The notes: generated from the letters alone by a model not told the origin. A stretch of 64,000 bases of DNA from Pontibacter korlensis (GCF_000973725.1 NZ_CP009621.1:5387001-5451000); one strand, 5' to 3'; shown: positions 17,540-27,280, numbered from the stretch's first letter. Translations and numbers: made by a program.

Positions 17540-20005
17540 TTAGTAGGAGAGATCGAAATTTAATTCGTCTCCGGCGGCCTTACGGCTTTTGGCCCACAGC
17601 ACTTTTGCCTCCGCATCATAGTACCAGCCTTCGGAACCAGCACCCGTAAATTGTTCAGAGTTGGTGCTGGCAAGCTGTTTTCCACCTGCTTTCACGCTGG
17701 TTGGCGCCTTGTCCTGATGCACTTTGATGATGTAGTTACGGGTAGGTACCTGGTAGGCTCCTTTAGCCGCGCCGATGCGAACGGTGGTGCCACGCTCTGT
17801 GGCATTTGAAGTAACAGTGGTAATGCTGTAGCCGCCCTCTTTGTACTCTTCGCTCAAGCCGTCGTCCTCAAACAGCTCAAAGCTTGATTTGCCAGCCGGG
17901 TATACTTCGAAGGTGAGGTCGCCCCACGCTTTTCTGTCGTCAAACTGCACTTCTTCCTGCATCGGAATAATAGCGCCGGCCTTCACAAAAATCGGCAGTT
18001 GGTCTAGTGGCGTGACGATGTTGTAGTGCTTTTTGCCTTCGTAGGTTTTGCCGGTCCAGTACTCAACCCACTCCCCTTCCGGCAAGTATACCACCCGCGT
18101 CTGCGCCCCCTTGGTCGTCACCGGGCACACCATCAGGTAATCGCCGAACATGTACTGGTCCTCCACGCTGTAGGTGTTCACATCGTTCTGGTTTTCCAGC
18201 ACCAGTGCCCGCATCATCGGCACACCTGTTTTATAGGTCTCAAAAGCGCTGCTGTAGATGTAGGGGATCATGCGGTAGCGCAGCTTATCATACTTGGTGA
18301 AGTTAGCCAAAGCCTCCTCGCCATAGTTCCAGGGCTCTTTGTAGCCGGGGTGGTCCATGCCGAACACGTGGGCTACAGGGCTGAACATACCAAACTGTAC
18401 CCAGCGGATGTAGAGCTCCGGGTCGGCCTTGTGCTCAAAGCCGCCCATGTTGTGCGTCCAGTAGCTTACCCCGCTGAGCCCGATGTTGAGGCCGGCTTTG
18501 ATAACCGGGGCGAAGTACTGCCACTCGCTCGGCCAGTCGCCGGCCCAGATAAACGGATAGCGCTGGATGCCGGCATACCCTTCGCGGGTGTGGTTCATGC
18601 CGCGCATGCCGTTAAACTTACTGAACCTTTCGTAAGGGGCCTTGGCATAGGCGATGGGAAAGATGTTGTGCAGGCGCTGCGCTTCAGGACTGGTAGGGCC
18701 TACCTTTTTGCTTTCGTTGGCTTCCCGGCCAAAGGCGCTGCCTTCGTCTGTTTTCAGGAATTTGGCGCCGATGGAGGCAATCTTCATCACCGCATTATCC
18801 CACCACCAGTCTACAGCTTTCTCATCAAAGAAATTCACGAACTCGCCGGGGTTGGTTTCCTCCGGGTACACCATGCCTTGCTCCCGTGCCTGGTCCAGCA
18901 GGTTGAGGTGGGTCCCGTTGTCGTAGCGGCCCCGGATGTGCAGCCCCACCATGTTCAGGTTCATGGCATAAAGCTGCTCGAACATCCTTTCCGGATTCTT
19001 CATGTTCTCGCGCCACTCGTAAGAGGTGGCCCCGTTGCCCCCGCTCTTGCCAAACATACGCCAGGTAGAGTCCAGGTGCAGGATATCAATGGGAATGCCC
19101 ATGGCCCTGTACTTGCGGGCCAGCTCTACCACATAGTCAGTGGAGGCCATCTCGGTGTGGCCCCAGGTGCCGCCGCTGTAGGTGCCCACGTGCAGACCAT
19201 GCGCAAAGCGTGGCAGCAGCGGCGCTTTGCCGGTTAGCGTGGTGTAGTGTCCTAGTATCGCGGGAAAGTCAGGTCCGTAGATGAAGTAGTAATCCAGCTC
19301 GCCGCCCTCGGCCTCAAAGGCGTAAGTGTTTTCATCGGTGTTGCCCATGTCCCAGCGTGTGGCGTAGGGGTTGTGCAGGAAAATACCGTAGCCGCGCGTG
19401 CTCATAAAGAAAGGCACCGGAGCATAGTTGGCTTCCATCACGTTATAGGCCCCGATAATGTGCGGCTTGAGCGTGCCGCGCCCCACATTCAGGCGCAGCT
19501 CTTTGCCCCGCTGGTCCACGAAATCCATGCGCTCGCCGAAACCAAAGAAATGCTCCTCGGGCATCAGCTTTTTGCGTGTGCCCACCACCTTGTTTCGCTT
19601 GTAGGCACCCTCACTCTGCCCAAAGGATTCGGTGGAAAGAATATCACCTTCCTTGTTGGCGATCTCTAAGGTGAAGGGCGCCTTACGAACTCTTACCTGC
19701 AAAGCATCGGTGCTTAAGGTATAATTGCCGGATTTTTTCTTCACGTCTACCTTAAGCGGCGTCCAGCTGTGCTGCACCACCATGTACGATTCCTCCGGCT
19801 CGAACTCCTCTTCCCAGGTGGTGCGGATGCGCACCATTTCAGGCGTGCAGAACTCGAGCTGCACCCGGGCATTGTCGGTGGAAAAGGTGAAGGTGTTTTG
19901 CTTTTGCTCTGGTTTCCCCTTCAGGTTGCCAATGCCCTGCCGGGCCTGGCTGCAAAGAGGGAAAAGGAAAAGGAGGAGCAAAAGGGAGAAGCTAGGTCGT
20001 ATCAT
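17540..20005 (-). CDS. GH31-family alpha-glycosidase
   Basis: This 821-residue exported hydrolase has a signal peptide of about 21 residues and the GH31 layout: an N-terminal beta-sandwich, a TIM barrel and C-terminal beta domains. The barrel has FLKTDEGSAFG near residue 417, where the nucleophile Asp is expected, and WAGDWPSEW near 483 carrying the acid/base Asp. The usual alpha-glucosidase motif D-M-N-E is replaced by K-T-D-E, so the protein belongs to a divergent branch and may act on alpha-galactosyl or another alpha-linked side chain instead of glucose. It is transcribed from P6 and leads the two-gene operon with the acetylesterase. Confidence 0.85.
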   Translation of the reverse strand: MIRPSFSLLLLLFLFPLCSQARQGIGNLKGKPEQKQNTFTFSTDNARVQLEFCTPEMVRIRTTWEEEFEPEESYMVVQHSWTPLKVDVKKKSGNYTLSTDALQVRVRKAPFTLEIANKEGDILSTESFGQSEGAYKRNKVVGTRKKLMPEEHFFGFGERMDFVDQRGKELRLNVGRGTLKPHIIGAYNVMEANYAPVPFFMSTRGYGIFLHNPYATRWDMGNTDENTYAFEAEGGELDYYFIYGPDFPAILGHYTTLTGKAPLLPRFAHGLHVGTYSGGTWGHTEMASTDYVVELARKYRAMGIPIDILHLDSTWRMFGKSGGNGATSYEWRENMKNPERMFEQLYAMNLNMVGLHIRGRYDNGTHLNLLDQAREQGMVYPEETNPGEFVNFFDEKAVDWWWDNAVMKIASIGAKFLKTDEGSAFGREANESKKVGPTSPEAQRLHNIFPIAYAKAPYERFSKFNGMRGMNHTREGYAGIQRYPFIWAGDWPSEWQYFAPVIKAGLNIGLSGVSYWTHNMGGFEHKADPELYIRWVQFGMFSPVAHVFGMDHPGYKEPWNYGEEALANFTKYDKLRYRMIPYIYSSAFETYKTGVPMMRALVLENQNDVNTYSVEDQYMFGDYLMVCPVTTKGAQTRVVYLPEGEWVEYWTGKTYEGKKHYNIVTPLDQLPIFVKAGAIIPMQEEVQFDDRKAWGDLTFEVYPAGKSSFELFEDDGLSEEYKEGGYSITTVTSNATERGTTVRIGAAKGAYQVPTRNYIIKVHQDKAPTSVKAGGKQLASTNSEQFTGAGSEGWYYDAEAKVLWAKSRKAAGDELNFDLSY

Positions 20006-20060
20006 AATCAGGCTTTATTGTTCATACATCGCTACAGGTGCAGCACTTTATCAGCTATCC

Positions 20061-20106
20061 TAAAAATAAGATGTTATTTTTAAACCGCTATCCTGCCCTG
20101 TCCTGT
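20061..20106 (-). promoter_or_regulatory. Promoter P6 of GH31-esterase operon with paired CAGGA box
   Basis: The coding strand reads ACAGGACAGGGCAGGATA, then 20 bp, then TATTTTTA (complement of 20061-20068). It lies 55 nt ahead of the ATG at 20005. Confidence 0.78.
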
Positions 20107-20150
20107 AGCCCTGCAGGGTGGTATGCAGCAGCAAGCGCACCTCGAAAAAA

Positions 20151-20180
20151 GAAGGCCGGCTGCAGAAACAGCCGGCCTTC
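20151..20180 (-). terminator. Intrinsic terminator after pectate lyase gene
   Basis: A perfect 12-bp GC-rich stem (GAAGGCCGGCTG and its complement) with a 6-nt loop is followed on the minus strand by six T residues. It lies 21 bp past the stop codon at 20201. Confidence 0.88.
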
Positions 20181-20188
20181 GGGAAACC

Positions 20189-20710
20189 TTTCATGCAGCC
20201 TTACTGCTTCACAATGCGCCTGACCATTTTATAGGTGGAGGTCTGCAGCACGCAGAAGTACACCCCCGGCTTCAGGGAGGCGAAGCGGGCGTCGGTGGCG
20301 TTCCACTGCAGGCGGTGCAGCCCCGCCTCCAGCGTCCCGCTTACCAGCGTGTGCAGCCGTTGTCCGTTCACCTGGTCGTAGATGGCGATGCTCACCTGGT
20401 CACGTTTTTTGAGCTGCAGCTCCACGTGGAGCTGATCAGAGAAGGGGTTGGGGTAAGCGTAGAACATGCCCTCTTTCGTCTGCTCCTCCAAATCAGAAGT
20501 CGCAGCGGTCGTGAAACGCCACACGTCACCTTCTACCACGTCGCCGCCGTCCACGGCGTCCACCCGCCAGAAGTAGCCTGTCCCGTGCGAGAGGTTCTCC
20601 AGGACGTAAGCACTCTGGGTCAGTCCCGCCGCCTTGAGCTCCAGCGCATCGGCAGCAGTGCCCAGGTAGAGGTTATAGGCCGGGGCATCGCCCTGCCAGC
20701 CCAGCTCCAC
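20189..20710. repeat. Near-identical direct repeat, copy 1 (3' end of pectate lyase gene)
   Basis: About 522 bp that match 23549-24070 at roughly 97 percent with no shift in spacing. Two full 60-base blocks (20521-20640) are identical to 23881-24000. It encodes the last fibronectin-like module plus the type IX sorting domain. Beyond 20710 similarity drops sharply. Confidence 0.9.
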
Positions 20711-23308
20711 CATGTCTGGCTCAACAGCTGTGGCCAGGTCGGCCGGCGTCGGGCTTGTGGCCTGGCTGATGAGCGGGCTGTTCTGGTACAGCAAGGCGAT
20801 CTCCTGAGGCGACAAAGCATAGTTGTATACCTTGAACTCATCCAGCGCGCCTTTGAAGGCAACATTAAAATCCCGGGAGTTGCCAATGATAAGCGGCTCT
20901 GTCTGCCCGATGCCTCTGCTGGTGTTATCGTTTGCCTCTTTTGCCAGCATCCCGTTCAGGTAAATGCGGATCTTTTTATTTTCTGCGTCCCGCACAGTCA
21001 CCACGTGCACCCACTCGTCATTCAACAGCTCGGTGATGGTGATGCCCACCTCGCTCTTTTTCCTGTCGTCGTCCACGGCAAAGCGCAGCAACCTATCCTT
21101 TAGCTCCAGCCCGAACCATTGCCCGGTGGCCCCTTCAAAGGCGCTCCTGGAAAAGGTGCCTTTGTGAAACAGGTAGGCGTGCCCGCTTTGCATGGAGGTC
21201 TTCATCCAGAACGACACGGCAAACGAGTTCTCGTCGAAGTATAGCTGCTCCTGGTGCGGCACATGGACGTGGGTGGTCGTGGTAGAGGTATTCAGGTCGA
21301 GGGCATTCTTTTCCATCCCGGCTACCCAGGCGTGTGCTTCACTGTTGCGCAACTCTCCGCTATTTGCAAACTGGCTGTAATCTGTCACAAAAATACCACT
21401 CCCCTCATCCATTTTCCAGTCCCCCACCTTGCCCGAGCGAACGAGCTCGCCTGTCGTAAACGTCCATACTTGCCCTTCTGTTCTCCCGATCTCGTTCGAG
21501 GCATCTACCCGCCAGAAATAGGTGGTGTTGCTTTTGAGTTCGGTGATGTGAAAGGAGTTTTCCGTCCCATCTGCCTGATGTGCCAGCTTGGTAGCATCGG
21601 TGCCGAAGTACACATGATACGAATCGGTACTCTCGCTGCCGGTCCACCGCAGCATCAGGTGGTCCATGCCGTTATAGAGGGCGGCATCGGCAGGAGCGGC
21701 GCCGGCTGGCGCAGCGGGAGCGGTAGGGATAGGAGGCGTGCTAACCAGGACTGGCGAAGTATAGCCAGAGGCCTCAGACCCGCTCAGCGACTGCAGGCGA
21801 TAGGTATACTCTGTTTCCGGCTTCAGGTTGGTATCGGTAAAAGCCAGGGTGCTGGCTGGCAAGGTGGCGACAACAGTATAAGCTCCTCCGTTTTCTGAGC
21901 GCTCTAGCACCGTTTGCGCCGTGCTGCCTTCTTCCACTTCCCACACCAGCTCAACGGTGGTGGGTGACACACCCGCAATCCTTAGGCTGAAAGGCGAAGG
22001 CATAAACTCACCCGGACCGTTCACAATCAGGTCCTCCAGGTATAGCTCCAGGTTAGAGTAGCCGCTTGAGCCAATCACCTTGCCGTCCTCGGCATTATTT
22101 GGATCCAGATTGTGCTGCACCTCCCAATAGTCCGGGATACCGTCCTGGTCGGTGTCTGGGGCAGCGGCTCCACCTCTCACCTTGCCCGGACCGGCTGTGG
22201 GCAGGCTCATCTCGTCGCTGATGGTTTGCCCTTTGGTGCCCAGGGAGGTCAGCTCGTCGATGAGAAAAGCGTCGACCTCATCGCGGTGCAGCGAGGCGCC
22301 GACGTTCGCCACCACCCACTCGTAGGCCTGCTGCGGCGAGTGCATCGTCACCTGGGGAAAATCGAAGGGTTCTGCCATCCAGGTCACAGGGCCATATACT
22401 TCTGCCGGCACCACCGATCCGTCCAGCACGCCATTTTCGTTCGCATCGTGCCAGTTGTTTTCGGCAAACAAGTGAAAGTTCTCGTTTGCCCTGTTGAAAG
22501 GAGGCGTATCGCCGGTTTCGGGGCCGTCGATAAAGTAATTGTTCTGCACGTTGGCCTCCGACCGACCCTGCGAATCACCCAAGATATAACCGGCCACCGC
22601 CCAGTCGTAGACCACATTGTTGACAAACTGGTTCATGCCCTTCACCTTGGGGTTACGGGTATGGTTATCAATGTAAAGGCACCTTAAAATAGACACACCA
22701 CCAGTAGACTGCACCAGCCCTCCGGTGGAGTGCGTTTGCAGCCCCTGCCCCACAATGGAGTTCTGGAGGGTCACATTACGCACATCCCCGTTGATGTCGA
22801 AGGTCCCGTCGCGCCCCCAGGTGATGGAGACGTGGTCGAAGATCATGTCGTGGCCGGAGGCAATGGCAATGGCATCCTTCCCGCTGTCGCCCACCTTGCC
22901 CATGCGGAAGCGGATATGGCGGGTAATGGTGTTGTTTGCCTCGGAATAAGAAAGGCCATTGCCGTAAACAGTGATGCCGTCTCCGGGGGCCGTTTGCCCG
23001 GCGATGGTGATGTTCGGGGAAACAATAATCCGGGAGCTGATACGGATAACGCCTCCTACATCAAACACCACCGTTCGGTTGGGCTTGCTCACTGCATCGC
23101 GGAAGGAGCCGGGGCCGCTGTCGTTCAGGTTGGTGACGTGGTATACCTCGCCGCCTCGCCCGCCGGTGGCAAAGCGCCCAAAGCCTTCGGCGGTGGGAAA
23201 AGCCAGTTGTTGTGCCTGCAGCTGGTAGGTAAAGCAACAGGCAAGCAGAAGCGCCAAGATGCGCAAGGCAGCACGGCAAGTGCTGAAAGAGTAAAACTTA
23301 TGTTCCAT
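20201..23308 (-). CDS. Secreted PL1-type pectate lyase with LamG and T9SS sorting domain
   Basis: The protein has 1035 residues from the ATG at 23308, which opens a clear signal peptide (about 33 residues, ending QAQ). An in-frame start at 23464 is rejected because it precedes the predicted -7 box at 23450-23457. The domains in order are a parallel beta-helix pectate lyase (about 36-380, with NVTLQNSIVGQG and ITRHIRFRMG), a Ca-binding DTDQDGIPDYWE motif, two fibronectin-like modules with a LamG carbohydrate-binding domain (about 645-850), another fibronectin-like module and a type IX sorting tail (YPNPF to IVKQ). It should be displayed on the cell surface and cleave pectate by beta-elimination. 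Exact substrate is inferred. Confidence 0.87.
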   Translation of the reverse strand: MEHKFYSFSTCRAALRILALLLACCFTYQLQAQQLAFPTAEGFGRFATGGRGGEVYHVTNLNDSGPGSFRDAVSKPNRTVVFDVGGVIRISSRIIVSPNITIAGQTAPGDGITVYGNGLSYSEANNTITRHIRFRMGKVGDSGKDAIAIASGHDMIFDHVSITWGRDGTFDINGDVRNVTLQNSIVGQGLQTHSTGGLVQSTGGVSILRCLYIDNHTRNPKVKGMNQFVNNVVYDWAVAGYILGDSQGRSEANVQNNYFIDGPETGDTPPFNRANENFHLFAENNWHDANENGVLDGSVVPAEVYGPVTWMAEPFDFPQVTMHSPQQAYEWVVANVGASLHRDEVDAFLIDELTSLGTKGQTISDEMSLPTAGPGKVRGGAAAPDTDQDGIPDYWEVQHNLDPNNAEDGKVIGSSGYSNLELYLEDLIVNGPGEFMPSPFSLRIAGVSPTTVELVWEVEEGSTAQTVLERSENGGAYTVVATLPASTLAFTDTNLKPETEYTYRLQSLSGSEASGYTSPVLVSTPPIPTAPAAPAGAAPADAALYNGMDHLMLRWTGSESTDSYHVYFGTDATKLAHQADGTENSFHITELKSNTTYFWRVDASNEIGRTEGQVWTFTTGELVRSGKVGDWKMDEGSGIFVTDYSQFANSGELRNSEAHAWVAGMEKNALDLNTSTTTTHVHVPHQEQLYFDENSFAVSFWMKTSMQSGHAYLFHKGTFSRSAFEGATGQWFGLELKDRLLRFAVDDDRKKSEVGITITELLNDEWVHVVTVRDAENKKIRIYLNGMLAKEANDNTSRGIGQTEPLIIGNSRDFNVAFKGALDEFKVYNYALSPQEIALLYQNSPLISQATSPTPADLATAVEPDMVELGWQGDAPAYNLYLGTAADALELKAAGLTQSAYVLENLSHGTGYFWRVDAVDGGDVVEGDVWRFTTAATSDLEEQTKEGMFYAYPNPFSDQLHVELQLKKRDQVSIAIYDQVNGQRLHTLVSGTLEAGLHRLQWNATDARFASLKPGVYFCVLQTSTYKMVRRIVKQ

Positions 23309-23449
23309 AAAACAAGGTGTAAAAAGTGAAAAATGTCTTAGGTGGCGATGGTGTGAAAAGCCCGGGTATGGCTGAGGGTGGCTTGGTAGCGTACAACTGC
23401 CCCGGCTGTCAACCATCCGTGGTGTGATCAGCCCTGTGAGACAACTTGA

Positions 23450-23495
23450 ACAAAATAGGATCAAAACAGAAGAAACCTGTCCTGCACTTACTTGA
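23450..23495 (-). promoter_or_regulatory. Promoter P7 of pectate lyase gene, degenerate upstream half-site
   Basis: The coding strand has CAAGTAAGTGCAGGACA: the proximal CAGGA is intact and the distal half is CAAGT. After 20 bp comes TATTTTGT (complement of 23450-23457). The leader to the ATG at 23308 is unusually long at 141 nt. Confidence 0.6.
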
Positions 23496-23514
23496 TGCTG
23501 TGCTCATTACAAAT

Positions 23515-23552
23515 GAACAAGGGCTGGCTATTTGCCGAGCCGGCCCTTGTTC
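23515..23552 (-). terminator. Hairpin terminator after PL11 gene
   Basis: A 15-bp stem with a single G-U pair (GAACAAGGGCTGGCT with AGCCGGCCCTTGTTC) and an 8-nt loop begins 9 bp past the stop at 23561. The T-run is weak. Confidence 0.65.
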
Positions 23553-24070
23553 ATGCAGCCTTACTGCTTCACGATGCGCCTGACCATTTTATAGGTGGAG
23601 GTCTGCAGCACGCAGAAGTACACCCCCGGCTCAAGGGAGGCGAAGCGGGCGTCGGTGGCGTTCCACTGCAGGCGGTGCAGCCCTGCCTCCAGCGTCTCGC
23701 TTACCAACGTATGCAGCTTCTGCCCGCTTACCTGGTCGTAGATGGCGATGCTCACCTGGTCTTGGTCTTTGAGCTGCAGCTCCACGTGGAGCTGATCAGA
23801 GAAGGGGTTGGGGTAAGCGTAGAACATGCCCGCTTTCGTCTGCTCCTCCAAATCAGAAGTCGCAGCGGTCGTGAAACGCCACACGTCACCTTCTACCACG
23901 TCGCCGCCGTCCACGGCGTCCACCCGCCAGAAGTAGCCTGTCCCGTGCGAGAGGTTCTCCAGGACGTAAGCACTCTGGGTCAGTCCCGCCGCCTTGAGCT
24001 GCAGCGCATCGGCAGCAGTGCCCAGGTAGAGGTTATAGGCCGGGGCATCGCCCTGCCAGCCCAGCTCCAC
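23549..24070. repeat. Near-identical direct repeat, copy 2 (3' end of PL11 gene)
   Basis: Partner of 20189-20710 at a constant offset of 3360 bp. The remaining upstream LamG and fibronectin-like parts of the two genes are related but clearly more divergent, so this 3' block was homogenised or copied recently. Confidence 0.9.
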
Positions 24071-27000
24071 TGCCTCCGGCGCAACGGCTGTGGCCAAATC
24101 GGCCGGCGTGGGGTTAGTAGCTTTGCTGATGAGACGGCTGTCCCGGTAAAGCGCAGAAATCTCCTCCTCCGATAAGCTGTAGTTGTATACTTTCAGCTCA
24201 TCCAGCATGCCTCTGTAAGGCCCGTTATAATTGCTGTTGTTGCCGATCACCAGCGATTCTGTTTGCCCGATGCCTGCACTCGTGTTGTCGCTGGCCTCCG
24301 ACACGAGCGCCCCGTTGCGGTACAGGCGCAGCTTCTTGCTTTCCCTGTCTCTGATCACCACCACGTGCACCCACTCATCCGTCAGGAAAGTAGCGTTATT
24401 TGCACCTACCTCTGTTTTGGTGATGTTGTCGTCCACGGCAAAGCGGATCAGGGCGTCTTTCACCTCCAGCCCGAACCACTGCCCGGTCGCGCCGGTGGCA
24501 TCGTTTTGGGAAAAAGTGCCTTTGTGGAAGATGTAGTAAGACTGCGGCGAACGGGCAGGCGTTTTTATCCAAAGCGAGACAGAAAAGGAGTTGTCGTCAA
24601 AGTACAGCTGGTCCTGGTGCGGCACCTGCACATGGCTGTTGAGCGCGGTGGTGCCCGTCAGGTCGAGGGCCCTGTTGAATTTACCCCTTGTCCATATGCT
24701 TCCATCTGTATTCTTAAGCTCGCCATGGTTGCCATACTTGCTGTGGTCCTGCACGCCAATGCCGCTGGCCTCGTCAAAGCGCCAGTCGCCGCGTATGCCC
24801 GTCTGGTTTAGCGTTGCCGTATTAAAAGACCATACCGCGCCTGTGGTCAACCCTACCTCGTTCTCAGCGTCCACCCGCCAGTAATAGGTGGTGTTGTCCG
24901 CCAGATTGGCGACCGAAAAAGAGGCAGCGGCTGCATCGCCTTTGAAGGCCAACTTAGCCGGGTTGGTGCCGAAGTATACTTTGTAGGTGTCGGTGTTGTC
25001 GCTCCCCGCCCAGCGCAGCGTCAGTTTGTCTGTGCCCTCGTAGGTGACGGCGTCGGCAGGCGCCGGATTGTAAGGCACCTCTGGCTTAGTGGGAATAGCG
25101 GGTGTGGCCAGGGCAAAGGGCATGCTGAAAGCCGACAGCGCCTCTCCCTGCAGAGTTCTGAGGCGGTAGAAATACCTGGTGTCCGGCTCCACGCTTTTGT
25201 CTTCATAAAAGGTCGTGTTAGCCGCCAGCGTGGCCAGTTCTGTGTAGGAGGAGTCATCTTCAGAACGCAGCAACAGGATAGCTGTCTCTCCCTCCGCATT
25301 ATCCTGCCAGCTCAGGCGTACGGAAGAAAAGGTAAGGTCTTGCGCCATCATATGGGAAGGCGGCGTCAGGGAGTTAGTATTATCCGGTACAGTGGAAGTA
25401 CCTGCCAGCCGCACCTCTGGCTGCAGCGGCAGGTTCATGTTATCACCCAGGTAGTAACTTACGTGCGGCGGCTGGTTATAGCCCACGTTTTGCCAGGCGA
25501 TGGCCACCCGGTACTGCGGGTTATGCATGAGCGTGTACAGGCGGTAGTTGGTAGGGAAGGTGGTGGTATAAATGCGCAGGCTTTCGTTGTTGTCTTCCCT
25601 TACAATAAACTCCTCGCGCCAGTCCCCAAACAGGTCAGCCTGCAGGTTGGGCGTAGCCTTGGTGCTGTTGTTAGAGGAGGCCCCTGTAGCCGTCAGCAAG
25701 CGGCCTACGCCGTACTTGTCGATACGGTTTTCGTTGAGGAGCTCGCGCAACAGGTCGCCGTCCCACCAAATGGCAAAGTTTGTGGAGGCTGGGTTGCTCG
25801 TGGCGATCACCTCGCCCTTAATGTTGCGCACGCCGCCAAAGCCCCAGGCCTCAAAGCCCCGGTGCGCTGCCGTGATGTCGGCTGCCAGGCCACGCCCTAC
25901 GTCGGCATTGGCTGTTTTCCAGAGAACCTCGCCTGTACGAGCGTCCCAGAGCGAGGCTCCCGGCGTAGCGGGTGTTTCGTGTATCGAATATACCTCCAGT
26001 CCCGGTCTGTCGGGGTCCAGGTCTGAGACGTGCTGCGCATCGCCGTGCTTGTGGCCCGTGGAGTAGAGGCCTGTCCCGTCGTGGTCCACGGCCATGGCCC
26101 CGTATACCACCTCATCCTTCCCGTCGCTGTCCACATCGGCAATGCTGAGACTATGGTTGCCCTGCCCTGCGTAAGCGCTGTACTCCGGGTCGTTCGTATC
26201 GAAGGTCCAGCGTTGGGAGAGCTGCCCGTTGCGCCAGTCCCAGGCCACCAGCACCGAGCGGGTATAGTAGCCGCGGGCCATCAGGATGCTCGGGCGCTCG
26301 CCGTCGAAGTAGCCCACACCTGCCAGAAAACGATCCACGCGGTTACCGTAGCTATCGCCCCACGAAGAGACATTGCCTCTGCCGGGCAGGTAATCCACCG
26401 TCGCCATGGCGCCGCCGGTTTCGCCGTTAAACACCGTTAAGAACTCCGGCCCGGCCAGAATGTAGCCGTCGGAATTACGGTAATCGGCACTGGCGTCGCC
26501 TATCACCACACCCGTGCCGTCTACGGTACCATCGGCGGTTTTGCAAACAACTTCGGCCTTGCCGTCGCTGTCGAAATCATACACCAGAAACTGGGTATAG
26601 TGCGCCCCGGCCCGAATGTTCCAGCCCAGGTCAATGCGCCACAGGTGCTCCCCGCTCAGCTTATAGGCGTCCAGGAAAACCTTCCCGGTGTAGCCCTTTT
26701 GCGAGTTATCCCGAGAGTTGGAGGGATCCCACTTCACGATTAGCTCATACTCCCCGTCTCCGTCCAAGTCTCCCACCGACATATCATTTGGAGAGTAGGT
26801 ATAGCTGCTGCCGTTCACCGTGCCTCCTGCCGGCCGGTTGAGCGGCAGCGACATGTACGCTCCCTGCCACACCACGGCTTCCTCGGATGGGGCCTGCTCC
26901 TGCCCCTGCACTACGGCACGCACGTGGTAAGTGGCCTCGCTAGCGGCGCTTTTATCCACAAAGTTGGTAGACAGGACAAGCGGCTCGTCGTTGAGTTTGG

Positions 27001-27280
27001 TCTCGCCCCGGTACACATTAAAGGCAACATCCGAAGGATCAGTACCCAGCAGGCGCCAACTGATAAAAACCTGGTTGGCATTTTTTCGGACAGCTACTAC
27101 TCCCCGATTCAATTCCTCCATATACCTTTTCTGGGCATTGGCAGCATTTACTATAAGAGAAAGTGCCAGCACTGCCAGAAGGAGGAGTCGGTATTGATTC
27201 TGATTTCCACTGATACTTGGCCCCTGTTGCTGCTGCGCTGTACCTGTGTATGAGCCTGTGTGTTGGTAAAACTGTTTCAT
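23561..27280 (-). CDS. Secreted PL11-type rhamnogalacturonan lyase with LamG and T9SS sorting domain
   Basis: This 1239-residue surface or secreted lyase should cut the rhamnose-galacturonate bond of RG-I by beta-elimination, giving the unsaturated ends used by GH105 enzymes. The signal region is long (about 50 residues, ending NAQ). The catalytic part (about 52-640) is an eight-bladed propeller of the YesW/YesX type, with repeated calcium loops DLDGDGEYE, DFDSDGKAE and DVDSDGKDE and the MEELNRGVVAV start. Fibronectin-like modules, a LamG domain (about 850-1050), a last fibronectin-like module and a type IX sorting tail follow. It is driven by P8. The 3' 520 bp are shared with the pectate lyase gene. 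Confidence 0.9.
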   Translation of the reverse strand: MKQFYQHTGSYTGTAQQQQGPSISGNQNQYRLLLLAVLALSLIVNAANAQKRYMEELNRGVVAVRKNANQVFISWRLLGTDPSDVAFNVYRGETKLNDEPLVLSTNFVDKSAASEATYHVRAVVQGQEQAPSEEAVVWQGAYMSLPLNRPAGGTVNGSSYTYSPNDMSVGDLDGDGEYELIVKWDPSNSRDNSQKGYTGKVFLDAYKLSGEHLWRIDLGWNIRAGAHYTQFLVYDFDSDGKAEVVCKTADGTVDGTGVVIGDASADYRNSDGYILAGPEFLTVFNGETGGAMATVDYLPGRGNVSSWGDSYGNRVDRFLAGVGYFDGERPSILMARGYYTRSVLVAWDWRNGQLSQRWTFDTNDPEYSAYAGQGNHSLSIADVDSDGKDEVVYGAMAVDHDGTGLYSTGHKHGDAQHVSDLDPDRPGLEVYSIHETPATPGASLWDARTGEVLWKTANADVGRGLAADITAAHRGFEAWGFGGVRNIKGEVIATSNPASTNFAIWWDGDLLRELLNENRIDKYGVGRLLTATGASSNNSTKATPNLQADLFGDWREEFIVREDNNESLRIYTTTFPTNYRLYTLMHNPQYRVAIAWQNVGYNQPPHVSYYLGDNMNLPLQPEVRLAGTSTVPDNTNSLTPPSHMMAQDLTFSSVRLSWQDNAEGETAILLLRSEDDSSYTELATLAANTTFYEDKSVEPDTRYFYRLRTLQGEALSAFSMPFALATPAIPTKPEVPYNPAPADAVTYEGTDKLTLRWAGSDNTDTYKVYFGTNPAKLAFKGDAAAASFSVANLADNTTYYWRVDAENEVGLTTGAVWSFNTATLNQTGIRGDWRFDEASGIGVQDHSKYGNHGELKNTDGSIWTRGKFNRALDLTGTTALNSHVQVPHQDQLYFDDNSFSVSLWIKTPARSPQSYYIFHKGTFSQNDATGATGQWFGLEVKDALIRFAVDDNITKTEVGANNATFLTDEWVHVVVIRDRESKKLRLYRNGALVSEASDNTSAGIGQTESLVIGNNSNYNGPYRGMLDELKVYNYSLSEEEISALYRDSRLISKATNPTPADLATAVAPEAVELGWQGDAPAYNLYLGTAADALQLKAAGLTQSAYVLENLSHGTGYFWRVDAVDGGDVVEGDVWRFTTAATSDLEEQTKAGMFYAYPNPFSDQLHVELQLKDQDQVSIAIYDQVSGQKLHTLVSETLEAGLHRLQWNATDARFASLEPGVYFCVLQTSTYKMVRRIVKQ

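Noticed and set aside
18026..19237. Long open frame antisense to the GH31 gene (similar cases at 35623-37149, 30592-31617 and 61302-62153)
   Set aside because: These follow from high GC and codon structure of the true genes on the opposite strand; the translations are rich in His, Val, Arg and Gly and lack domains.
23309..23464. N-terminal extension of the pectate lyase to an upstream start at 23464
   Set aside because: The extension lies upstream of the predicted transcription start and has no signal-peptide character, while the ATG at 23308 opens a clear signal peptide.
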